From positions 421,665-485,664 of the forward strand of contig CABIXV010000002.1 of assembly GCA_902362775.1 (NCBI GenBank): a stretch of DNA of 64,000 bases, in the 5' to 3' direction. Made by a program: the position numbers and the translations under genes. The notes beneath the pieces are model-generated. The model had not been told where the DNA came from, did no database searches, and saw only the letters and a list, made by a program, of their open reading frames with translations. Positions 1 through 7,959 of the stretch are shown piece after piece. The stretch comes from Clostridiales bacterium (GTDB lineage Bacteria > Bacillota > Clostridia > Oscillospirales > Oscillospiraceae). Positions within the stretch are counted from its first letter, which is position 1. The number at the start of each line of letters is the position of its first letter.

Positions 1-2
1 CC

Positions 3-455
3 CTGGCCCCTGAGCCGCTGCGGGAGGATTTGGAGGAAGTGGTCTCCGACACCTTTCTCGCCCTGTGGCGCAGCCGGGAATCGCTGGACCCGGTCCGCTC
101 CCTCCGGCCATGGCTGGCGGTGACCGCCCGGAATCTGGCCATCGACCGGGTCAGAAGGCGGCGGGAAACGGATGCCATTCCAGACCATCTTCCCGACAGC
201 CGGCCGGGCCCCGAAGAGCTGGCGGAGCGGAACCAGCTCCACAGTCAGCTCCGGCGGCTGGTGGACGGCATGGAGGAGCCGGACCGGACTCTGTTCCGGC
301 GCTATTACTTTGAGGAGGAGCCGCTGCACCAGGTGGCCAAAGAGCTGGGGCTGAACCAGGCCACTGCCCGGACCCGGCTGGCCCGGGGACGGCATAAGCT
401 GCGGGAGGCCCTGTGTGGGAAAGGAGGGACGCCCTGTGTCCAGTCACATTCATGA
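3..455 (+). CDS. ECF-type RNA polymerase sigma factor (5' truncated)
   Basis: C-terminal part of a sigma-70 family ECF sigma factor; the reading frame is already open at the window edge. Region 2 is visible as SDTFLALWR and PWLAVTARNLAIDRVRRRR, and region 4 as the EPDRTLFRRYYFEEEPLHQVAKELGLN helix-turn-helix area followed by ARTRLARGRHKLREAL. It would direct RNA polymerase to a small stress or envelope regulon, most likely including its own operon. The next gene overlaps its 3' end by 20 bp, the normal layout of a sigma/anti-sigma pair. The TTG at 30 is an internal leucine of the conserved region rather than the start. Confidence 0.85.
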   Translation: MAPEPLREDLEEVVSDTFLALWRSRESLDPVRSLRPWLAVTARNLAIDRVRRRRETDAIPDHLPDSRPGPEELAERNQLHSQLRRLVDGMEEPDRTLFRRYYFEEEPLHQVAKELGLNQATARTRLARGRHKLREALCGKGGTPCVQSHS

Positions 456-1917
456 GCTGTGGAACGACTTAGGTCTGCCCGAGGAGTACCCCGAGCTGGA
501 CCCGGAAGCTATCCTCTCCCGTGTCGAGGCGGCGCTGGAGCAGGAAGAGGCGGCTTCCGCTCCGCCGGAAGGTCCAAGGCAGAACAGTATGAAGAAAAAA
601 ATGAAATGGGCGGTCCTGCTGGCCGCCACCCTGGCACTGACCACGGGGGCCGCCCTGGCGGCGGCCTACCAGATGGGGGTACTGGACCTGTTTTTCACAC
701 GGGGGGACGCCAGTGTGGTGGAGCCCTATGTACAGGACACCATCAAAAGCGTGGAAAACGAGGACTACCGCCTGACGGCGGACAGTATGCTCTATGACGG
801 TCAAAACGTCTTTGTTGTTCTCACTGTGGAAGGGCTGAATCAGCAGGCTATCGACGACCTGATGAGCAACCGGGCCTTTGCCGAGGCCCACCGGGACTTC
901 TGGGGGGAGGATATGGTAAGCAGGCTGCTGGAGAGCGGCAGCACCGGCCCCGATGGGATCTCCTACGATCTTCGCACCCATTCGGGCAGTATGGGAATCA
1001 ATGACCTCCCCAATCCCAGCGGCACCAGCCGTTCCTGGCAGATCGACATTCAGTTCGGCGAGTATGTCGGCCCTTTGGAGGAGCCTCTGAATGTATGGCT
1101 GGCCTTTATGGGCCGGGATTACGCCGTACGGCTGCCTATGGATTCTGTGGTGGAGCCCATCCGCATCACCCCGGACCTGGAGGTCATCTCCAATGAGTTT
1201 CTGGGGCTCCGGGGCCGGTTGAAGGAGTTTATCCTCACCCCAGTGTCCTACTCCTACGAGTTGGAACGCCTCGGGGACTGGTCCTCCTACGCCGACTCTA
1301 TCACTGACCTGGGCGTTGCCACCGACCTGTTCTATCTGAAGATGAAGGACGGCTCCACCCTGACTCTGGCACAGTTGGGAGAAGTGGACCAGCAGTTTGA
1401 ACAGGTGGTGGACCTGACCCAGGTGGATTCCATCGTCTTTGACCAGTGGGAGTTCCCCGTGGACGGCTCCCCCGCCAGAGAGGCGGAACTGGACCCCCGT
1501 CTGCGGCCCTTCCTGATGGACCCGCCCAGCCCGGTCTATGACCTGGAGGGGCTGCGCCTGGGCCATCTGTCCCTCCGCCAGCTCTGCGAGAGGCTGGGGG
1601 CGGAGTACCGCTGGGACGAGGACAGCCAGACCGCCACCGCTCGGTACCGCGGGGTGACCATCACCGCCACAGCGGGCAGTTCCACCATCCTGGTGGACGG
1701 ACAGCCTATTGAGGCCACCTACTACTCCACCAAAACAGACGAAAACGGCGACGAGATGTATCTCCCCAACCCCGCCGTCCCCGTCCCGGACGGGTGCGAC
1801 CTGCTTGTGGGGCACCATCTCCTGGAGGACGCCTGGAACATCTGGTGCCTGGGATGCTGGAGCCACGATGTTTCTCCCGAGGGCTTCCAGTTCGATGCCT
1901 GGCTCATCATCCCCTGA
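436..1917 (+). CDS. Membrane-anchored anti-sigma factor-like protein
   Basis: Probable regulator of the preceding ECF sigma factor. A GTG at 436 with AAGGAGG eight bases upstream is preferred over the GTG at 415. The product has a short charged cytosolic N-terminus (about 50 residues, no zinc-binding Cys/His), one membrane segment (MKWAVLLAATLALTTGAAL, about residues 55-75) and a large outer domain. Near the C-terminus, LSLRQLCERLGAEYRWDED...TATAGSSTILVDGQPIEA resembles a copper-amine-oxidase N-terminal-like (stalk) domain. Pairing with the sigma gene is inferred from the overlap and topology; the ligand sensed by the outer domain is unknown. Confidence 0.7.
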   Translation: MSSHIHELWNDLGLPEEYPELDPEAILSRVEAALEQEEAASAPPEGPRQNSMKKKMKWAVLLAATLALTTGAALAAAYQMGVLDLFFTRGDASVVEPYVQDTIKSVENEDYRLTADSMLYDGQNVFVVLTVEGLNQQAIDDLMSNRAFAEAHRDFWGEDMVSRLLESGSTGPDGISYDLRTHSGSMGINDLPNPSGTSRSWQIDIQFGEYVGPLEEPLNVWLAFMGRDYAVRLPMDSVVEPIRITPDLEVISNEFLGLRGRLKEFILTPVSYSYELERLGDWSSYADSITDLGVATDLFYLKMKDGSTLTLAQLGEVDQQFEQVVDLTQVDSIVFDQWEFPVDGSPAREAELDPRLRPFLMDPPSPVYDLEGLRLGHLSLRQLCERLGAEYRWDEDSQTATARYRGVTITATAGSSTILVDGQPIEATYYSTKTDENGDEMYLPNPAVPVPDGCDLLVGHHLLEDAWNIWCLGCWSHDVSPEGFQFDAWLIIP

Positions 1918-1928
1918 TCCTGCCGCTT

Positions 1929-1973
1929 GCGCCCCTGCCTGAATCCAGGCGGGGGCGCTCTTGACTTTATTTT
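1929..1973 (+). terminator. Rho-independent terminator after the sigma/anti-sigma operon
   Basis: A 12-bp stem, GCGCCCCTGCCT with AGGCGGGGGCGC and loop GAATCC, is followed by a T-rich tail TCTTGACTTTATTTT. The tail doubles as the -35 region of the next promoter. Confidence 0.8.
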
Positions 1974-1989
1974 GCCAGTTCCTTATACT
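1961..1989 (+). promoter_or_regulatory. Sigma-A-type promoter for the acyltransferase gene
   Basis: TTGACT, 17-bp spacer, TATACT. It overlaps the upstream terminator tail and lies about 60 bp before the GTG start of the acyltransferase. Confidence 0.7.
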
Positions 1990-2048
1990 AAAAACGAATT
2001 CTGGCGAAGAACGCCGTCCATCACCCGGCTTCGGCCGGAGAGAGAGAA

Positions 2049-3131
2049 GTGTCCGCCTTGCACAACACCGCTCATCCGTCCGTCGGGCTGGAGCGTCCCC
2101 CCTCCCGCCTGCCTGTTTTAGATGACTTCAATGCCCTGTGCTGCCTGCTGGTCATCATGATCCACGTCATGTCTCTAGGCATCACCGACGCCGACCCCAC
2201 CTCCTGGCAGGGGGCGGTGGTCTTTGTCCCCTGGCTTCTCAGCCGGTGTGCTGTCCCCGGCTTTCTGTTCAGCGGCGGGATGAAGATGGGGCTGGAGCTG
2301 GCGAGGGACACCCTGTCCCCCTACGGGCCCTATATCCTGCGCCGGGCCAAAAAGGTCTATTTCCCCTACCTCTTTTGGACTTTGTTCTACTATCTCTGCT
2401 TTCTGCCCATCGGCTATGTGCGGGGCAGTCTGGCAGAGCTGGCAAATTATTTATGGTTCGGCTCCCTGTCGGCCCAGTTCTATTATGTACTGGTGGTCAT
2501 GCAGCTCTATCTCCTGCGCCCCCTGTGGCGGCAGCTGGTCCGGCGTGTGGGCTGGCTGGCCGGCTGTGCGGGCGCCCTGGTGGTCATGCTGGCCGCTCTC
2601 TGGCTCCAGGGCGCGGCCGCCCGGGCCCTTCCCTGGTTCGCGCCCTATCAGGGCAAGCTGTTCATTACCTATCTGTTCTATTGGGTGGCCGGTCTGTACG
2701 CCGGCTATCTCCGGCCGGAGCGCCCGGCCCCGGCCCGCCGGCTGTGGGCCATCCTGGGTTCAGGGCTGGTGGTGCTGACCTATCTGGGCCTGTGCTATCT
2801 GGAATTTTCCGCCGGGGTGGTATTCTTTAACCTGGAGCTGATGAAGCCCCTCTCCAACCTCCTGTCCATTTACCTGCTGATGGAGCTGTGCGCCGCCTTG
2901 AAGAACTGCGGCCCTCTGCTCCGGCGGTTCCTCAACTGGCTGTACCAGGCCTCTCTCTTTGTGTTCTTTGTCCACTGCCTGGTGCTGACCTACGCCACCG
3001 CTATCCTGCAGAAGCTGGGCGTCCACTCCCTCTCTCTGCTGCTAATTGGCCGTCTAGTTGCCGCCTATTTGGGCTCCTTCCTTCTCTATTGGCTCTGGAC
3101 CCGGCTGCGGCAGACGATTCACCCCCGCTGA
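2049..3131 (+). CDS. Acyltransferase 3 family integral membrane protein
   Basis: A polytopic membrane protein of about 360 residues with roughly ten hydrophobic segments, of the acyltransferase-3 (OatA/WecH-like) type that moves acyl groups onto cell-surface or exopolysaccharide sugars. The N-terminal FNALCCLLVIMIHVMS carries the conserved His that follows the first membrane segment in this family. GTG start at 2049 follows a purine-rich GGAGAGAGAGA. Single-gene unit between its own promoter and a strong bidirectional terminator. The acceptor sugar cannot be deduced. Confidence 0.8.
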   Translation: MSALHNTAHPSVGLERPPSRLPVLDDFNALCCLLVIMIHVMSLGITDADPTSWQGAVVFVPWLLSRCAVPGFLFSGGMKMGLELARDTLSPYGPYILRRAKKVYFPYLFWTLFYYLCFLPIGYVRGSLAELANYLWFGSLSAQFYYVLVVMQLYLLRPLWRQLVRRVGWLAGCAGALVVMLAALWLQGAAARALPWFAPYQGKLFITYLFYWVAGLYAGYLRPERPAPARRLWAILGSGLVVLTYLGLCYLEFSAGVVFFNLELMKPLSNLLSIYLLMELCAALKNCGPLLRRFLNWLYQASLFVFFVHCLVLTYATAILQKLGVHSLSLLLIGRLVAAYLGSFLLYWLWTRLRQTIHPR

Positions 3132-3147
3132 TTTTGTTCATAAACCA

Positions 3148-3184
3148 AAAAGAGCGCGGACAGCGTTTCTGTCCGCGCTCTTTA
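3148..3184. terminator. Bidirectional terminator between convergent genes
   Basis: Perfect stem AAAGAGCGCGGACA / TGTCCGCGCTCTTT with A- and T-tracts on either side. It serves the acyltransferase (rightward) and the transaminase (leftward). Confidence 0.9.
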
Positions 3185-3196
3185 TTAATATCCATC

Positions 3197-4051
3197 TCAC
3201 CTGGCCTTGGTTTCTCGCTGGAATTCCTCCATACAGGCGCTCTGGAGTAAATGGAATCGTTCCCGATCCCTGCCACCCACAGGGATGCCGTCGATGGACT
3301 CCACTCCCATGCACAGGGCGCTGGAGCTGGTGACAATGGCCTCGTCCGCGTTCATCAGCTCCACCATGGAGAAGGGTTCCTCCACCACCGGGACGCCGTT
3401 CTCTTTCGCCAGGGCAATCAGATGCTTCCGGGCGATGCCGGGGAGGATGAGCTCGTCTGTGGGGGCGGTGCGCAGCACTCCGTCCTTCAGCATGGAGATA
3501 TTGCTGTGGGCGCACTCGGTGACTCGGCTGCCTCGATGGAGTACAGCTTCGTCACATCCCCGCTCCGCCGCCCGCTGGCTGGCCAGTACGCTTGGGATCA
3601 GATTCAGTGTCTTGATATGACACAGCTTGTACCGGTTATCCTCTAGGGAGATAAGCCGATAGGGCTGATTCAGGTCCTTCATCCTGTGGGGCCGCACATA
3701 GGCCAGCAGAGTGGGGGCCACCTCTGCCGGAGGGAAGGCGTGCCCTCTGGGGGCTACGCCCCGGGACACCTGCCAGTACAAGAAGTGGTAGGGGGCCTCC
3801 GCCGCCGCTTCGATGACCTTCTGCAGCTCGGCCCGCACCTGGTCCCGCTCCATCCGGAAGGGGATCTCCAGCAGCCGGAGGCTGTTATACATCCGGTCCA
3901 GATGGTCCTCCAGCGCGAAGGGGACGCGGTTGGCCACACAGGCGGCCTCATAGATGCCGTCGCCGAAGTAGAGGGCCCGGTCCCCCATGGGCACCTTCAT
4001 CTCCTCCAGAGGGCCAATTTCTCCGTTGTAATAACCGACGTTCTTCCACAT
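3197..4051 (-). CDS. dat: D-amino-acid transaminase (class IV aminotransferase)
   Basis: PLP enzyme interconverting D-alanine and D-glutamate, supplying D-amino acids for the cell wall. Length 284 residues is typical. Diagnostic stretches are GDGIYEA with LEDHLDRMYNSLRLL near the N-terminus, YWQVSRGVAPRGHAFP around residue 95 (hallmark of D-AAT rather than branched-chain enzymes), the PLP lysine in HIKTLNLI around residue 145, and VTECAHSNI around 177. Starts at ATG with AAAGGAG upstream, directly after the PAP2 phosphatase stop codon, so the two form an operon. 4-amino-4-deoxychorismate lyase is a less likely alternative. Confidence 0.88.
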   Translation of the reverse strand: MWKNVGYYNGEIGPLEEMKVPMGDRALYFGDGIYEAACVANRVPFALEDHLDRMYNSLRLLEIPFRMERDQVRAELQKVIEAAAEAPYHFLYWQVSRGVAPRGHAFPPAEVAPTLLAYVRPHRMKDLNQPYRLISLEDNRYKLCHIKTLNLIPSVLASQRAAERGCDEAVLHRGSRVTECAHSNISMLKDGVLRTAPTDELILPGIARKHLIALAKENGVPVVEEPFSMVELMNADEAIVTSSSALCMGVESIDGIPVGGRDRERFHLLQSACMEEFQRETKAR

Positions 4052-4052
4052 A

Positions 4053-4613
4053 TCACTTGGCTCCTTTCCTATTTTCTTTCAACCGATCCGTCCTGTAACC
4101 GTCCAGCTTCAGTGCCACCCAGGCGCACAGTGTTCCGATCAAAGCCCCAGCCAGCACATCCGTGGGATAGTGGACTCCCACATACAGCCGGGACAGCCCC
4201 ATCAGGACCGCCAGCAGTACAGCCCCGATCCGTCCCCAGCGCCAGGGCAGGGTCTTGGCCCAAGCCACCCCGGCCGCAAAGGCGGCACAGGTATGTCCGG
4301 AGGGGAAGGAATGGGGGTCGTTTTCCACCACCAGGGGAAGGATGGGCAGGTCCAGCCAGGGGCGGGTCCGCTCCACCAGCGGCTTTATGGTCACATTGGT
4401 AACCAGCAGTCCCAGCACCATAGCTGTCAGCGCCAGGGCCCCCGCCCGCCGGGTAGGCCGCCAGCACAGCATGGAAAGGGACAGTACGATCCACATCAGC
4501 CCGGCGTTGCCAAGCTGGGTGTAGAAGGCCACGACGGGGTCCAGCCAGTCCAAGCGCAGGTCCTGAATGGCCAGCAGCAGCGAGGCATCCAAATTCAATA
4601 AGGCTTCCAGCAT
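4053..4613 (-). CDS. PAP2-superfamily membrane phosphatase
   Basis: Type-2 phosphatidic-acid-phosphatase-like enzyme, likely an undecaprenyl-pyrophosphate or phospholipid phosphatase acting at the outer membrane face. All three active-site motifs are intact: KPLVERTRP (K-x6-RP), FPSGHT (PSGH) and SRLYVGVHYPTD (SR-x5-H-x3-D). About 186 residues with five hydrophobic segments. ATG at 4613 with AGGA upstream is chosen over an ATG 33 codons further out, which would add a proline-rich extension and lies too close to the promoter. Cotranscribed with the transaminase gene, which suggests cell-envelope metabolism. Confidence 0.85.
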   Translation of the reverse strand: MLEALLNLDASLLLAIQDLRLDWLDPVVAFYTQLGNAGLMWIVLSLSMLCWRPTRRAGALALTAMVLGLLVTNVTIKPLVERTRPWLDLPILPLVVENDPHSFPSGHTCAAFAAGVAWAKTLPWRWGRIGAVLLAVLMGLSRLYVGVHYPTDVLAGALIGTLCAWVALKLDGYRTDRLKENRKGAK

Positions 4614-4715
4614 TCTCGTTTCCTTTCCAGACGGAGCCCCTGCCACCCCCGGCTCCGCCAGCCAGAGGGGGGGCAGGAAAAACCGCCCGCTTGACGGTAT
4701 CTCCCTCTCCATACT

Positions 4716-4744
4716 ATAATAGGTAAAAAGGTTTCATAAGTCAA
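4716..4744 (-). promoter_or_regulatory. Promoter for PAP2-transaminase operon
   Basis: Read on the minus strand: TTGACT, 17-bp spacer, TATTAT, about 100 bp upstream of the PAP2 start. Its -35 box covers the outermost possible ATG of the divergent glycosyltransferase, which supports a more internal start for that gene. Confidence 0.7.
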
Positions 4745-4770
4745 TGTCATTTTACCGGGAGGTCTCCTCT

Positions 4771-5862
4771 TTGAAGCAGATCCTATGTCTATCCAATGAG
4801 CCCTGGAGCACCTCTCCGGGCCGGACCCAGCAGCTCCTCTCCCGGCTGCGGGACACACAGATCTTATATTTCGCTCCCCCTGCCGGCAGACGGGACCGGA
4901 GCTTTCGGCAGAAGGGGCAGAAGGTACGCCCCAACGTGACGGTCTACACCCTTCCCCCCACCCTATTCCCGGTGTCGGAGCAGTATTCCCGGCTGTTCCT
5001 GCGCAACCAGAGGAAGCTAGGCCGATTCATCGCCGACAAGGCCGCCCGCCACCGTTTCCAATCACCCCTGCTGTGGACCACCAGTCCAGAGCAGGTCCAC
5101 CTGCTGGACCACCTGGAATATGACGGGCTTGTCTACGACTGCGACCGGGATTGGGAGGAGCTGCCCCCACTGTGGGAGGGCGCCCTGGCCAACAACGCCG
5201 ACATAGTCTTCGCCGCCTCCCCCCTGCTGGCCGACCGGCTGTCCCCCTGCAGCTCTAACATCGCTCAACTGCCCAACGGGGTCAACTACCCCATGTTCTC
5301 CGGCGAGGGGGGCTCTATTCAGTCGGACCCTCTGCCCCAGGTCCACGGCCCGGTGCTGGGCTGGGCCGGGGTCATCCACCGGGAACTCGATCTGTCCCCC
5401 ATCCTTTACGCCGCCAGGGAGCGGCCTGGCTGGACCTTCCTGCTGCTGGGCCGGCAGGAGGACAATCCCCTCCTTCCTCGACTCAGGCGGCAGCCCAACG
5501 TGGCGCTGGCCGGCCCCTGCCCTCTCAATGAGGTACCCGACTGGCTGTTCCGCTGCGATGTGCTGTTGGAGCTGCTGCGGGAGGACCGGCCGGACAGCGA
5601 TGTGATCTCTGGTCGATTGTATGAGTACCTGTCTACCGGGAAGCCCATCGTGTCTATGCTGTGGCCCGAGCAGGTAGAGATCTTCCCCGACGTGGTCTAC
5701 GGAGCCCATGACGAGCGGGAGTTCCTCACCCTCTGTCAGCACGCCTTGGAGGAGGCCCCCGGCTTCGTCTCTCAGCGCCGCCAGAGCTACGGCGCGGCGG
5801 CGGCCTGGTCCCTCCGAGCCGCTGCGGTATCCCGTATTTTGGACACTGCCGGCCTGCTGTGA
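4771..5862 (+). CDS. Glycosyltransferase family 1/4-like protein
   Basis: About 363 residues. The N-terminal half has a Rossmann-like start (KQILCLSNEPW) and VYDCDRDWEELPPLWEGAL followed by ADIVFAASPLLADRL. The C-terminal half has LPNGVNYPMFS, VLGWAGVIHRELDLSPI and EYLSTGKPIVSMLWPE, the GT-B nucleotide-sugar-binding layout of family 4 enzymes. TTG at 4771 with GGGAGG eight bases upstream is preferred to the ATG at 4744, which lacks a ribosome site. It probably builds a surface glycan; donor and acceptor are unknown. Monocistronic and divergent from the PAP2 operon. Confidence 0.78.
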   Translation: MKQILCLSNEPWSTSPGRTQQLLSRLRDTQILYFAPPAGRRDRSFRQKGQKVRPNVTVYTLPPTLFPVSEQYSRLFLRNQRKLGRFIADKAARHRFQSPLLWTTSPEQVHLLDHLEYDGLVYDCDRDWEELPPLWEGALANNADIVFAASPLLADRLSPCSSNIAQLPNGVNYPMFSGEGGSIQSDPLPQVHGPVLGWAGVIHRELDLSPILYAARERPGWTFLLLGRQEDNPLLPRLRRQPNVALAGPCPLNEVPDWLFRCDVLLELLREDRPDSDVISGRLYEYLSTGKPIVSMLWPEQVEIFPDVVYGAHDEREFLTLCQHALEEAPGFVSQRRQSYGAAAAWSLRAAAVSRILDTAGLL

Positions 5863-5934
5863 GCAGAGGATGCCAACTTTTTTGTCCCGTATTTCGCAAT
5901 TCCTTGTACAAGCCTACGAAATTCATTCCCTCTC

Positions 5935-5963
5935 TTGCAAAGCCCGCGTTTTTTCGATAAAAT
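5935..5963 (+). promoter_or_regulatory. Promoter of the purE operon leader
   Basis: TTGCAA, 17-bp spacer, TAAAAT. The start point predicted near 5970 yields a leader of about 165 nt that contains a short ORF and an intrinsic terminator before purE. Confidence 0.75.
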
Positions 5964-5994
5964 GGAACCCTAATGGATGGAAGGGGGCTTAGTC

Positions 5995-6069
5995 ATGGGC
6001 TTTATCCGGGTGTTTTCTCCTAGGTTCGTCACTGGCTACGGCCCCAATCTGCCCAAGGCCGAACACTAA
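5995..6069 (+). CDS. Putative 24-residue leader peptide upstream of purE
   Basis: ATG at 5995 preceded by a GGAAGGGGG-type ribosome site, 24 codons, TAA stop nine bases before the terminator stem. The peptide is MGFIRVFSPRFVTGYGPNLP followed by KAEH. Position between promoter and terminator is that of an attenuation leader. The same bases can form GTTCG/CGAAC and GGCC pairings, so the sequence might instead be constrained as RNA. Coding status is inferred only. Confidence 0.4.
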   Translation: MGFIRVFSPRFVTGYGPNLPKAEH

Positions 6070-6077
6070 CATTCTAT

Positions 6078-6116
6078 CAGGCTATCTGTACCCGCAGATA
6101 GCCTGAATCTTTTTTG
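6078..6116 (+). terminator. Terminator in the purE leader (candidate attenuator)
   Basis: Perfect 11-bp stem CAGGCTATCTG / CAGATAGCCTG with loop TACCCG, followed by AATCTTTTTTG, 18 bp before the purE start. It lies downstream of the operon promoter, so transcription must pass it to reach purE. Confidence 0.85.
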
Positions 6117-6133
6117 ACAAAGGAGAGGTTTTG

Positions 6134-6625
6134 ATGAAAAAAGTCGCTGTCATCATGGGCTCGGATTCCGACTGGCCGGTGGTGAAGGGAGCCTGTGAGC
6201 AGCTCCAGAGCTTTGGCATCCCCTTCGAGGCCCATATCCTCAGCGCCCACCGCACCCCCGCCGCTGCCGCCGACTTTGCCAAAAGCGCCCGTGAAAACGG
6301 CTTCGGTGTCCTCATCTGTGCCGCCGGCATGGCGGCCCACCTGGCCGGGGCCTTTGCGGGCAACTCCACCCTGCCGGTCATCGGCATCCCCATGAAGGGG
6401 GGCGCTATGGACGGGCTGGACGCCCTGCTCGCCACCGTCCAGATGCCCAGCGGCATTCCTGTGGCCACTGTGGCCATCAACGGGGCTAAGAACGCCGCTG
6501 TACTGGCCGCCCAGATTTTGTCTGTCTCCGACGACGAGCTGGCCGCCCGGCTGGACCAGGCGAGGGAGAGCATGGCCGCCCAGATCGCCGAAAAGGAGAA
6601 GAAGCTCCAGGCCGAGCTGGGGTAG
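6134..6625 (+). CDS. purE: N5-carboxyaminoimidazole ribonucleotide mutase
   Basis: Class I PurE, converting N5-CAIR to CAIR in IMP synthesis. The N-terminal MGSDSDWPVVKGACEQL, ILSAHRTP and CAAGMAAHLAGAFAGNSTLP carry the substrate-binding Ser, Asp and His residues of the family. 163 residues, typical length. ATG at 6134 with AAGGAGAGG upstream; an adjacent TTG at 6131 is not needed. First enzyme gene of the purine block. No purK is visible nearby, so the CAIR supply route (PurK elsewhere or direct carboxylation) is open. Confidence 0.96.
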   Translation: MKKVAVIMGSDSDWPVVKGACEQLQSFGIPFEAHILSAHRTPAAAADFAKSARENGFGVLICAAGMAAHLAGAFAGNSTLPVIGIPMKGGAMDGLDALLATVQMPSGIPVATVAINGAKNAAVLAAQILSVSDDELAARLDQARESMAAQIAEKEKKLQAELG

Positions 6626-6658
6626 TAAGAGGCAGCCCGCTCACTGTGGAGGCGCGTC

Positions 6659-7114
6659 ATGAAGAAGTCGATTCCTATCTGCTTGATTGGCGCTGCTCTC
6701 GGCGCCCTGTCCGCCCTGATCTCCCATCTGCAGAAGGTCTTTTACTGCTGCATCGCCCTGTGGTCCATCCCCGCGGGCATGGATATTTTCTTCGCCGCCC
6801 TCTTTACGGCTGTCTGTGCCGTGGCCATGGCCGCTCTCTATCTCCCCCTTGGGAGGGGACGGTATGGCGGGGTACTGCTCCTGTGGATCCTCTCCACCCC
6901 CCTCTGGGGAATGCTGTTCCCCACCCCGAATGAGATCTACCGGGCCGTCTTTCAGACAGAGGCCTCTCTGGGCGGTGGAGGCGGATTCGCCCTCCTCTTT
7001 GTTTCGTTGTGCTCCTTTTTTGTCTATATCCCCGTTTTCCTTTTCGCCTGTTCCATTTTTTATCCCAAATACACTCAGCATCCATTTCAATTTCATACAT
7101 GGAGGAATGTCATC
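6659..7114 (+). CDS. Small polytopic membrane protein, in frame with and open into purC
   Basis: ATG at 6659 with GGAGG eight bases upstream. It encodes four hydrophobic segments ([73 protein letters not shown]) over about 150 residues. No stop codon separates it from purC: the frame continues through HTWRNVI straight into the PurC methionine. Either a membrane-tethered PurC fusion is made as a minor product, or the original stop was lost. No family was recognised. Lies 33 bp after purE and is presumably cotranscribed. Confidence 0.55.
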
Positions 7115-7801
7115 ATGGAAAAGAAGCTTGTTTACACTGGTAAGACCAAGGACGTGTTTGCTCTGGACAACGGCAACTACCTGCTGAAGTTCAAGGACGA
7201 CTGCACCGGCAAGGACGGCGTGTTCGATCCCGGCGAAAACTCTGTGGGCCTGACCATCGATGGCGTGGGCGACGTGAACCTTCGGATGTCCATTTATTTC
7301 TTTGAAAAAATCAACGCTGCCGGCATCCCCACCCACTATGTGTCCGCCGACCTGAAGAACACCACCATGGAGGTCAAGCCTGCCAAGGTGTTTGGCCACG
7401 GGCTGGAGGTCATCTGCCGCCACAAGGCAGTGGGCTCCTTCCTCCGCCGCTATGGGGAGTACATCGCCGAGGGTGCCGACCTGCCCGCCTATGTGGAAAC
7501 TACCTTTAAGAATGACGCCCTGGGCGATCCCCTGGTCACCAAGGACGGTCTGGTCGCTCTGGGTGTCATGACCGAGGAGCAGTACGACGCCATCAAGGAG
7601 GAGACTCAGAAGATCACCCAGATCGTGGCCGACGACCTGAAGGAGAAGGGCATGGTCCTGTACGACATCAAGTTCGAGTTCGGCTACGACGCGGACGGCA
7701 AGGTTATGCTCATCGACGAGGTGGCCTCCGGCAATATGCGGGTCTACAAGGACGGCAAGTACATCGATCCCATGACCCTGTCCAAGCTGTTCTTCGCCTA
7801 A
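7115..7801 (+). CDS. purC: SAICAR synthetase
   Basis: Phosphoribosylaminoimidazole-succinocarboxamide synthase, joining CAIR and aspartate with ATP. Starts [17 protein letters not shown] with the ATP-loop residues, then [25 protein letters not shown] and [28 protein letters not shown], the SAICAR_synt signature. 228 residues, a normal full-length enzyme. ATG at 7115 has GGAGG nine bases upstream, so PurC can be translated on its own even though the frame is open upstream into a membrane protein. Confidence 0.95.
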   Translation: MEKKLVYTGKTKDVFALDNGNYLLKFKDDCTGKDGVFDPGENSVGLTIDGVGDVNLRMSIYFFEKINAAGIPTHYVSADLKNTTMEVKPAKVFGHGLEVICRHKAVGSFLRRYGEYIAEGADLPAYVETTFKNDALGDPLVTKDGLVALGVMTEEQYDAIKEETQKITQIVADDLKEKGMVLYDIKFEFGYDADGKVMLIDEVASGNMRVYKDGKYIDPMTLSKLFFA

Positions 7802-7804
7802 ATC

Positions 7805-7948
7805 GTGGACGTCGGTATCATTGGCGGGCAGGACGGCCCCACCGCCATTCTTATCAGCAGCAGCCCCATCGCGTTGCCTTTCATGCTGCTGATCCTTGCG
7901 GGACTGGTTGGAGCTGCCTGGTTTTTCCTGCACAAACGCAAAAAGTAA
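7805..7948 (+). CDS. 47-residue membrane microprotein with GIIGGQDGPTA motif
   Basis: GTG start three bases after the purC stop, 47 residues, ending 11 bp before purF. The N-terminal VDVGIIGGQDGPTAILISS matches the signature loop of the beta subunit of Na+-translocating decarboxylases (GIIGGADGPT in GcdB/OadB). It is followed by a single membrane helix (ALPFMLLILAGLVGAAWFFL) and a basic tail HKRKK. It is far too short to be a decarboxylase subunit (about 370-430 residues). No clear ribosome site, so translational coupling to purC is likely. Function unknown. Confidence 0.65.
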   Translation: MDVGIIGGQDGPTAILISSSPIALPFMLLILAGLVGAAWFFLHKRKK

Positions 7949-7959
7949 GGAGCAAATAA

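Noticed and set aside
4744..4770. ATG at 4744 as glycosyltransferase start
   Set aside because: It lies in the -35 of the divergent promoter and has no ribosome site, whereas TTG 4771 has GGGAGG at ideal spacing.
5995..6069. ZTP riboswitch in the purE leader
   Set aside because: CGTCACTGGC looks like the GUGACUGGC start of the pfl motif, but the GGGGAGC and CCGCCUGGGC parts are missing, unlike the complete copy upstream of purO.
7805..7948. Truncated pseudogene of a decarboxylase beta subunit
   Set aside because: It has a start, motif, complete membrane helix and basic tail in one compact frame between two operon genes, with no neighbouring remnants of the rest of the subunit.
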